NCBI GenBank assembly: GCA_011799875.1
Contig: CM022297.1
Location: 444,465,292 to 444,529,291 of the forward strand
From: Thinopyrum elongatum
Lineage: Eukaryota; Streptophyta; Magnoliopsida; Poales; Poaceae
Direction of reading: 5' to 3'
Length of the DNA stretch: 64,000 nucleotides
How positions within the stretch are numbered: the stretch's first letter is position 1; every line of letters begins with the position of its first letter. Of this stretch, positions 56,840 through 64,000 are shown in pieces. Both the position numbers and the translations under genes were made by a program. The notes beneath the pieces are model-generated. The model saw only the letters and a program-made list of their open reading frames with translations, was not told the origin of the DNA and did no database searches.

Positions 56840-56842
56840 AGG
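56840..56842. repeat. target-site duplication of CACTA-C
   Basis: 'agg' is repeated at 60530-60532. Confidence 0.85.
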
Positions 56843-56849
56843 CACTACT

Positions 56850-57180
56850 GGAATCAGAGGATTTGCCATCAGCAACTTCTTTGCCGTCTGCTAGCTGACG
56901 GCAAAGGAGGTCTTTGTCGTCTGCTTGCAAAAAACAGACGGCAAAGAACTGGCTGATGGCGAAGATGCAATTTGCCATCAGCCATTTCTTTATCGTCTAC
57001 TAGCAGACGGCAAAGAATCATTGCCGTCCGCTAGCAGACGGCAAAGAGATGGGTGGGGTCCATTTTAGGGCAGCGCTTTGTAATGTTTGTGTGTGTAACG
57101 CCCCCCCCCCCCACCTCTTTGCCGTCTGCTAGCAGATGACAAAGACGCTTTGCCTTCCGCTAGCAGACGGCAAAGACCGT
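56850..57180. repeat. CACTA-C left subterminal repeats
   Basis: About a dozen copies of 'ttgccgtctgctagcag' or its inverse 'gcagacggcaaag' occur here. The matching right block is 60130-60515. Confidence 0.88.
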
Positions 57181-57665
57181 GCCCCATCCAAACTAACGGT
57201 CACCCCCTCTAACTCTCTCCCCGGCCCCACTCCTCTCTCTCTCTCCCCTCTCTGTCCACCCACCCGCGCCCGCAACGCCGCCCGCACCGCCGCCGCTGGT
57301 GGCACCAACGTGCCTCCGAACAACACGAGCCTGCGGCCATCAGCAGGCCACCCCGTCGCCCCCGCCGCCCGGACACTGCCACCACCCACCACCCCGTCGC
57401 CCCGGAGCCCTGCGGCTATGTCGCCCCCGCCACCCCGGTGCCCCCGGACCTCCTCCACCGGGCCGCCCCCTCCTCCACCTGCCGCCCCCTCCCCTGCGGT
57501 GAGCTCCTCAACCTCTTTTTTCTGCTTTTTTTCTATTTTTTTAGTTTTAGGTTTATGTTTAGTTTAGATTTAGTTTTAGTTTTAGGTTTAGGTTTAGTTT
57601 TAGTTTTATGTTTAGTTTAGTTTTAGGTTTAGTTCTGGAAAAAGAAGAAGAAAAAAAGAATAATT

Positions 57666-57707
<42 letters not shown>

Positions 57708-58146
57708 AGAAAAAGAAGAGGAGGAGGAGGAGGAGAAGAAAAGAAGAAGAAGAAGAAGAATAAGAGGAGAAGGAGGAGGCCGAGAATCCCCCGGTACGAA
57801 GTGTCAATGCTTTATGTGATGTGATGTCTTAAAATTTTACGGTGAAAATGGCGCGGCTAGTGTCGTAGCTTAAGATGCGGACGTAAGAGACTTGAAACAC
57901 CCAAACTGACTCATGACAAAAAATCAAAGCGTAGAAAGAGAAACCAAAGACGAAACAATACAAAGTGAGAGGTTGTGCAACTAGTATGATATTCTGTATC
58001 AACTTTTTTAACGAATTTGAGAGGATGATGGTGAAGAACTCGAAAGCCATTGGTGTCTTGCGGTCGTTTCCATACATTCTACTACAACACAACAACCCTT
58101 CTTCTGACCACCATTGGTGTCTTGTGGTCATCACTAGCTCTGGATG
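57181..58146. other. CACTA-C GC-rich leader and purine-rich tract
   Basis: 57190-57500 is C-rich and reads as a proline-rich frame; I take it as a leader or first exon without recognisable product. 57540-57620 repeats tttagttttaggttt. 57640-57780 is almost pure gaa/gag purine sequence. 58138-58185 holds a small inverted repeat (ctctggatgatcaagg and its complement). Confidence 0.5.
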
Positions 58147-58552
58147 ATCAAGGCATTCTCTGAGTCTGACCTTGATCATCCAGAGAACTTCACCAACATC
58201 TCCTCCCACAACAAGCTCGTGAAGTACAGAGATGAGGGGAAGGCAAGGAAAGGGAAGGACATTAACCTGAGCCAGCAGTTTGATCCAGAGCTGGTGATGA
58301 TATCTGGTGGCGGGAGGTCCCATGGCTCGATAGCCATTGGAAATGGACTTATCCGCTGTCCTAGCACTCTCCCGGAGATCAAGGCGCGCCAGTCGAGCTC
58401 CGATCCTGAGATAATCCCTCGTCAATGGCTTTATGATCTCGCCTTCGAGGTTAGTTATACGGACTCAGCTATCTTTCCTCCATTACATTGTGTGTGCGGC
58501 CATCGATGATTACAATGCTAACGAGGAGTGGTGTTGCAGCAGGCTGCTCTTC

Positions 58553-58583
<31 letters not shown>

Positions 58584-59040
58584 ACCCAGGTGCTTATGGC
58601 GGAGAGGGACCGGCAGGCGGTGGAGAAGGAGTGGGAGTTGGAGGAGAGGACTGCTAGGATGTTGGAGGAGAGGGCATAGAATGACATGCAGAACCGGGCC
58701 ATGTACGAACTCCTCGTGGTAAGTCTCTTCTCCATATTAACCAAATCATGCACTTAATGTTCGTTTCATTACTAACTAGTATGACTGACTCGTCAAACCA
58801 AATGTGCAGACTCTGTGCGAGAAGGCTGGTTAGACCCCTCCGCCGATGCCAGAGATTGCTCTAGGGACCACGGCGAGTTTAATTTGAATGGTCATTAGTT
58901 ACTAGTCTTAACATTTGAGTGTCATCATGCTAACGAGACATTGCAAATAATCTTTGGTGCAGCGTAACTCCAGACAAGCATCGCACGATCCTTCTCCAGG
59001 TGGTACCGGCACAAGCCACCCCGGTGCTTCACCTACGTGA
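58147..59040 (+). pseudogene. Transposase_24-like (plant Ptta/En/Spm family) gene remnant
   Basis: The first segment, 58147-58447, encodes SDLDHPENFTNISSHNKLVK, then VMISGGGRSHGSIAIGNGLI and LPEIKARQSSSDPEIIPRQ, and ends at a GT donor (58450). This is the pattern of the plant En/Spm-associated Transposase_24 family, where a GGG-PHG motif precedes a run like STLP-IRARQSSS. The second segment follows 'gttgcag' near 58540 and codes for an Arg/Glu-rich coiled coil (ERDRQAVEKEWELEERTARM), but an (ag)n run at 58554-58579 shifts its frame, and a TAG follows near 58677. Short later segments near 58810 and 58975 look like the C-terminal exons. It encodes the accessory, not the catalytic, CACTA protein. 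Confidence 0.65.
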
Positions 59041-59860
59041 TGACGGTAAGTTTTCTCTAGTGTTTTGCTTAACAAATGCATACTTAGCTTCGTACATGCT
59101 TGTTAGCCCTATTATGCCACATACTTAGCTTATTTCCCCCCAAAAGGACGTACTTAGCTAATTATCCTCCAAAATGACATAATTAGCTTATTTAGTTCAT
59201 TTATGACGTAATTAGCTGATTCATTTCAAAAATGGCATAATTACCTTGATTCTCTCATAAATGTCATATACTGAGCTTATTTTCCTCCAAAATGGCATAA
59301 TTACCTAAGTTAGATAAAAAATGAGCTAGACTTACCTAAGTTGGCTAAAAAATGGCATCATCACCTAGGTTAGCACAAAAATGACCTATACTTACCTTAT
59401 TTTCCTCCAAATTGACATAATAAGCTTAGTTAGCTAAAAATGGCATAATTACCTAAGTTACCTCTAAAATGACACAAATAAGGAATAAGACGAAGAAGAA
59501 GAAAAACAAGGAAGAGGAGAAAAAGAAAGAATAGAAGAAGAGAAAGAGAAGAAAAACAAAGAATAAAAGAAGAAGGAAGAATGAGAATGAGAAGGAAAAG
59601 GACAAAAATATAGAAGAGAAGAAGAAAGATGAGAAAAGAAGAAGAAGAAAATATCTTCTTATTCTTCCTTTTTCTCTTCTTTCTTTTTCTCCATCTTCTA
59701 CTCCTTATTCTTATTCTTCTTCCTTGTTCTTCTTCTTCTTCTTCTTCTTATTCTTCTAGTCTTCTTCTTCTTCTAGTCTTCTTCTTCTTCTTCTTTTTCT
59801 TCTTCTTCTAACTTGCTTACTCCCATTTTTGCAGATTTGATTCACTTCATGGAAGCTAGC
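59041..59860. repeat. AT-rich tandem words and opposed purine/pyrimidine tracts
   Basis: 59100-59470 repeats 'cataattacctaagttagc' type words with loss of register. 59478-59648 is nearly all gaa/aag purines, and 59650-59815 is nearly all ctt/ttc pyrimidines, so the two can pair as a large inverted repeat. No gene is supportable. Confidence 0.7.
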
Positions 59861-60129
59861 ATTGATGGACTGCTGGTTTTAGTTTTTGTTTTGATTTTGT
59901 GTTGATGAAATGTATGTTGATGAACTCCGTGAAACTATGTATGTATGTTGATGAACTCCGTGAAACTATGAATGTATTGGACCTTTTAATACCCTATGTG
60001 TTCTGTTGCATTGATGGACTGCTAGATGTTGGATACATGGGCTATGTTTGAGGTTGAAACTATATATATCATATATGTCTTTTGAAAATGCAGGGATATA
60101 ACAGAAAACAGAAAATACAGTAACAATAA

Positions 60130-60515
60130 TACAGGCACTTTGCCGTTTGCCACCGACGGCAAAGGGGTCTTTGCCGTCTGCCATGGAAGGCAAAGAGGCC
60201 ACGTGGCAGCAACCTGTGCAACCTGGGAGCTGACCCATTTGGTCACTTTTCCGTCTGTGGCAGATGGCAAAGGCTGGAGAGGTTTGCCGTCAGCTGGTAG
60301 ACGGCAAAGCGTCCCGTTAGCCACCTAACGTGGCTAACGTATGTTCTTTGCCGTCCACGTTCTTTGCCGTCTGCCACTGACGGCAAAGGGTCTTTGTCGT
60401 CCACTGTGAGAAAGCAGACGGCAAAGAAGCTGTTTACCGTAGCTTACTGTGCCAGACAGGTTTGCTGTCAGCTTTCTGGTCCTTTGCCGTCTGCCATGGC
60501 AGACGGCAAAAAAGC
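60130..60515. repeat. CACTA-C right subterminal repeats
   Basis: The same ttgccgtctgcc and gacggcaaag words as on the left, in both orientations, end just before the terminal repeat. Confidence 0.88.
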
Positions 60516-60532
60516 TGATTCCTGTAGTGAGG

Positions 60533-61120
60533 AAAACACTATCTTTCCTTGTCGAAGTGTCATGCACTTGTTGGTTTGCTGATCCAATCTTGTTTGTTGT
60601 CTTTGACAGAGATGAAGAAGAAACCCTTATCCACCGGGCCAAACGATCCAAGCAAGTGGAATCGTCGGGGCCTTCGGAGGGCACGGGTTTGGCGGGAGGT
60701 AGCACGAATGATCCAGCGCCAAGCCCCCGGCCCAGCCCCCGGCACGAAGGTATGGGATAGGTTTCTCCTGCCAGGGGAGGCATGGGAGAGCATGTCCCAT
60801 CTCCTACTAAGGAAGGGAGGGAGGTCACCCAGAGCGAGGCTCTCCAGGAGGGGCCCACCCTGCATGATGTCCAAGCCAAAAAATCCCCGGCAAGGGCCTC
60901 TACTAAAGGATCAGCCCATGCTGATGCTATGGTTACCAAGGAAGGGGCTGGGGGTCATCCCCCGGCAACTGATGTTGCTGGGGAAACTGATGCCCTCCCA
61001 CGGCAAACATCTTTGGGTAATCCGCTCGCTCTTTGTCTTTTGTTGCTTGCTTTATTTTGCCTCAAGTCTCTGTCTCACCAACGTATATTATCGCTTTGTC
61101 ATTGCCTGCCGCTCTTGCTT
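60533..61120 (+). pseudogene. X2 antisense gene: intron 1 remainder, exon 2 and intron 2
   Basis: A splice acceptor 'tttgacag' lies near 60602-60609. Exon 2 reads DEEETLIHRAKRSKQVESSG and, in another frame from 60782, MGEHVPSPTKEGREVTQSEA to ETDALPRQTSL, ending at a GT donor near 61017. The change of frame around 60755-60780 is a break. Sequence from the donor to 'gcttgcag' (about 61116-61123) is the second intron; the end of this intron is what X1 retains. The exon is acidic and low complexity, with no known domain. Confidence 0.6.
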
Positions 61121-61123
61121 GCA

Positions 61124-62710
61124 GTTCCATTGGCCGAGGAACCAGAGCTATTGGAAGAAGTGGCTAGCATTGGCAAGGATGCTGCTGAAGAGGCCGCCAA
61201 GATTGTTGCCACGGAGGGCCAGGAACATACTGCTGGGGATATCCAAGAGGCCCCAGAGGAAGCAGAGAAGATCCCCGGTAGCATGCCAGGATTGGAGGTA
61301 GTGGTTGAAGAGAAAGTTCCCCTTCAAACTATGAGCCCTCCTCCCCAGTTTGGCACCTCGGCCACGGCTCTACAGTCATCTTCGAGCAAGTTGGCATTGG
61401 TTCTTGCCCAACCTGGACTCAGAGCCCCCGGCTCATCCGCGGCAGTAAGTACAGACCTTGATGAAGAGATCCAACACATCATGGTGCCGTTGTTCCAGTG
61501 AGCTGAAGAGGTTGATGATTTAGCCTGTGCAGCCATGGACTTGTCCTTCCTGGAGTCTGTGGCAAAAGACATCAAGGACATGCAGAGCAGATACAGCCTG
61601 AAATGGCAGGCAATCAAGGAGCAGCGCAACTCCGCCAGTCTCATGGATCAAAAACTGAGGGACAAGGGCAGTGAACTGTGTGAGTGGCACAGCAAGCAGT
61701 TCCAAACCCTTCTGTGGTAGTAGGAGGTGATAACCATGTCGAAAGAGGATGTCGCTGCCCGGGAAGCCCGTTTGGTGGAGCGCGAAGCGCTTCTGAATGC
61801 CAAGGAAGAAGACATCTCTTCTCGGGAAGGGAACCTCGGGCCACCCTCCGCAACAAGGACAGAGAACTGGAGGCCCTTGTCCAGCAGCGCACCAAGGATC
61901 TGGAGGACAGGCACAAGGCGGCCCTTGACACGCTCACCCTTGACTCTGCTGCCCAGTTGAAGAAGACTGTTGACGATCTTGCCGTTGCATCCATTGCCAA
62001 GGCTGATCTCGAACAACAGGTGGCCAAACTGACAGAGGACCTTGCCGGGAGCGCCAAGGAAATCATGGCTCTCAAGGAGGAAGCGCAGAAGGCGGAGATT
62101 CTTCTGAAGGAGGTACAATCACAGCTTTCCTCCAAGGGCTAGGACGTCGACACTGCCAACGGCACTATTACTGACATGAAGGCAAGGCTTGGAAGCTTGG
62201 AGAGCGGAGTCGAGTCTACCGGAGCTCATGAGAAGCAGTTGATGAAGGACTTGGACAATGCGAGAATCCTCTGAAAGGACGCAGAGGACAAACTGGTGAA
62301 CCAAGTTGAGTAGCATGGCCTCTGGATCAAGAATCTGGTTGATATTGTCGAGCGCCTCTCTGCCCAGATCGCAATGATGGATATGAAGAGTTGGGCCTTC
62401 TCAGTCAACAGACATGAGGTTCGAAGCGTCAAGCTAGTGCTCTTCTTCGAAGGCTTGATCGAAGGGCTGAAGACATACGAGGAAGAAAGAGCAGCTTGTT
62501 TTGCAAATGAGTCTCGAAAGCTTGCCCGTGATGCCTCTTCATGGTCTTGAGCAACCTCGCCTATCGCCACCCAGACCTCAACCTTGCTGATGGCTTCAGG
62601 AGGCTGCCGGCAGGTGCCGACATTTCTGCTGCCGAGGAGAAGGCTGGTCCATTCGCCTACAAGGTTCTCTCCGTCCCCAGGGTCCCAGAAGACTGCCAAG
62701 CATGGCCTTG
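61124..62710 (+). pseudogene. X2 antisense gene exon 3: long coiled-coil C-terminus (broken)
   Basis: It is homologous to X1 13163-14848. It opens PLAEEPELLEEVASIGKDAA, then a Pro/Ser linker (IPGSMPGLEVVVEEKVPLQT), then helical sequence (MDLSFLESVAKDIKDMQSRY; TLRNKDRELEALVQQRTKDL; EQQVAKLTEDLAGSAKEIMA; KAEILLKEVQSQLSSKG). In-frame stops occur at about 61501, 61720, 62142, 62274 and 62312, with frame changes near 61840. X1 and X2 lie at different stages of decay: their stops are at different places, so each was broken independently. Confidence 0.7.
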
Positions 62711-63982
62711 AATCATTCTTGTCGCCATGGTGCCCTGTAACAGAACATAATGCATGTCTCGTGATTAAGCCCCGTACTATATTTGCTTTTGTTCTTGTTG
62801 AATTGGTGTCAAATTAAGTTTTAGTGCATGCTATCCCTCTTGTGTTTACCCATGGATGTTCATATGGTTAGCTTCTTTCTGTGTGTTTTGGTTGCCTGCC
62901 AGTAGCATGCTGCCGCGATTGCTGCGAGGAGCGGGTCCTTAGCATTCAGCAGGCGAGCACATGCCCCGGCAGGTTTTTCTTTAGGAGTCTTTGACGCTGC
63001 TGCCCACTTCGTTGAGCAGGCTCAAAACAAAGTGGGGGCGCAGACAAATACAGCAAGGTGCCATCACATGAAAGAATTAACCATACAAAAAAGCCTTGGT
63101 TGTCCGAGGGATAAGCAAATGCAAACTTTGGAGAAAAAGTCGGTGAGCATGCTGACTTAGCTTTTTTTCACGCTTCCCTCCTTCCTTAGTCGCGGTCGTT
63201 CATCACGTCCGCATACCTTGAGAGGACTGCGTTTGCGAATCTGCCTCAGGTCTGTAAAATTAACAATGGAAAACATGCGCAAGAAGAAAACTTGGTAGTT
63301 TATCAGTTGCACGTCCACCCCCGACAAAGGCCAGAGGGGATACCAGAACACTTGCAGGTGATAATGCACGGTGAAAAGGAAAGGGTCGGCCCCTCTCTCC
63401 TCTTCCTTACACTGTTAAGGACATCATGGCCACGGGCATAGAGGTCACGCTAGCGCGGACGGCCCTGCCGGAGCAAGCTTGCCGGGGCGTCAATCAACGG
63501 ATTCGCACCAGCGTTTCACTCAGGATTTTCCCTTGGCGGGGGTAAATGCTGGACCGAGTTCCATGTGGGCTTATCGACGCTGATGATGCTACCCCCGCAT
63601 GGATCGATCGTTGACGAGCAAAAGTGGAGGAGGAGGAGGCCATATACCATATTTCCTGCTTGCCCCAGTGATTCTCTCAGGCATCGGGTATGCTTGGCGA
63701 GAACCCGCAAGGAGGACGGCATCACCGCATGCCCCGCTCCTTTCCTTGGATAGGTGCAGCATGGTGGCCACGCCAACCGAGGTTCCCGGGGTCATCGCAT
63801 CGCTATCACCTTCCGTTCCCACAGCCACCGCGACTGCGGTGGAGATGGGCGACAGGATCTGGGAGGGACGGAATGAGGGAGCGACATCGCCTTTCTTCTC
63901 CGAAGTTTTAACGAAGGGAGCGTCGACGCTGATGTGGTGTAGCTTGACGCGCTGTTCATGACCTCGGGTTCAGGCAAGCGCT
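62711..63982. other. X2 internal region between antisense gene and primer site
   Basis: It is collinear in reverse with X1 12113-13162, including a gcttgccgg/ggcaggt-rich stretch near 62895-62990. Small frames on both strands near 63565-63960 have no recognised homology and are not called as genes. Confidence 0.6.
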
Positions 63983-64000
63983 CACCCCCTACCTGTTGCG
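63983..64000 (-). other. X2 primer-site region at window edge
   Basis: 'caccccctacctgttgcg' corresponds in reverse to the X1 primer region (12093-12112), with a changed core. It marks the inner edge of the second X2 LTR, which must start within a few bases outside the window. Confidence 0.6.

Larger units (their letters stand above)
56843..60529. mobile_element. CACTA-C: CACTA transposon with Transposase_24-like remnant, inside X2
   Basis: Ends are CACTACTGGAATCAG on the left and, on the minus strand, CACTACAGGAATCAGC on the right, with TSD 'agg'. Subterminal blocks (56850-57180 and 60130-60515) are built of tttgccgtctgc and gcagacggcaaag words in both orientations. The interior carries a plus-strand gene remnant (58147-59040) and long purine and pyrimidine tracts. 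At 3687 bp it has no catalytic transposase and is non-autonomous. Confidence 0.93.
53771..64000 (-). mobile_element. X2: second X-family LTR element, minus orientation, right LTR outside window
   Basis: The LTR at 53771-54689 is the reverse complement of the X1 LTRs (minus-strand start tgtcggggtacacaaac, TATA on the minus strand near 54068-54076). Internal sequence runs to the window end, where 63983-64000 'ccccctacctgttgcg' is the reverse of the X1 primer region, so the second LTR should start just beyond 64000. Once CACTA-C is removed, the internal region is about 5.6 kb against 3.1 kb in X1, because it retains the N-terminal exons of the antisense gene. It is inserted in the G1 right LTR; the last bases before it are ctctc. 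Confidence 0.9.

Noticed and set aside
57136..57567. 143-codon Pro/Thr-rich frame in CACTA-C
   Set aside because: It begins inside the subterminal repeats and follows a C-rich leader; no homology is recognised.
57829..58425. 198-codon minus-strand frame
   Set aside because: It is antisense to the Transposase_24-like exon, whose plus-strand reading has recognised motifs.
63589..63961. Small frames on both strands near the X2 primer site
   Set aside because: No conservation in reading frame with the corresponding X1 region, and no recognised domain.
1..64000. Ordinary host gene
   Set aside because: Every coding segment that could be interpreted falls inside a delimited transposable element.

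Overview
The window is a block of nested transposable elements from a large plant genome, most likely a Triticeae grass (wheat, barley, Aegilops or rye relative). The basis is a BARE-1/Angela/WIS-type Copia element, Gypsy LTRs beginning TGATACGTC, primer sites of the initiator-Met and TGGCGCCGTTG types, and several CACTA transposons. I see no ordinary cellular gene, rRNA, tRNA or CRISPR array. Family names come from recognition, not a database search; the boundaries come from termini and target-site duplications (TSDs) read directly.

Layout, left to right. (1) 1-8613: a BARE-1/Angela-like Copia element on the plus strand (left LTR cut by the window edge), carrying a gag-pol with one in-frame stop and one frameshift. 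It sits in the 3' end of a Gypsy element (G0, 8614-10237). (2) 10240 to at least 53770: a Gypsy element on the minus strand (G1) that hosts most of the rest. Its gag-protease (46692-48322) and reverse transcriptase-RNase H-integrase (24805-27890) are now about 19 kb apart. Insertions into G1 are: X1, an LTR element at 11145-16140 (TSD tagaa); CACTA-A at 16264-22859 (TSD aca); G2, a non-autonomous Gypsy-like element at 27891-46691 (TSD tggat), itself split by a Sirevirus-like gag-only element at 32186-43499 (TSD cttgg); CACTA-B at 49124-53343 (TSD tta), inside the right LTR of G1; and X2, a second and longer X-family element in reverse orientation, from 53771 past the window end, itself split by CACTA-C at 56843-60529 (TSD agg).

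How the parts work. G1 and the Angela-like element once encoded full retrotransposition machinery, but both gag-pol genes are broken here. G2, the Sirevirus-like element and the X family lack reverse transcriptase and must have been mobilised in trans. The X family is the most unusual component: both copies carry a multi-exon gene antisense to the LTR transcript. It encodes a protein resembling the plant 'putative gypsy type transposon' family (Transposase_28-like) followed by a long coiled coil. X1 has lost the N-terminal half by internal deletion. In X2, CACTA-C landed a few bases inside the first intron. The CACTA elements carry B3-like, coiled-coil and Transposase_24-like gene remnants rather than an obvious intact transposase, so they look non-autonomous.

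Other structure includes a ~498-bp tandem array, a 36-bp minisatellite, a 78-bp-arm inverted repeat, repeated polypurine tracts and clusters of the palindrome CCCCGTGYRCACGGGG in the Sirevirus-like element, and repeated polypurine-tract-like motifs with hairpins inside G2.
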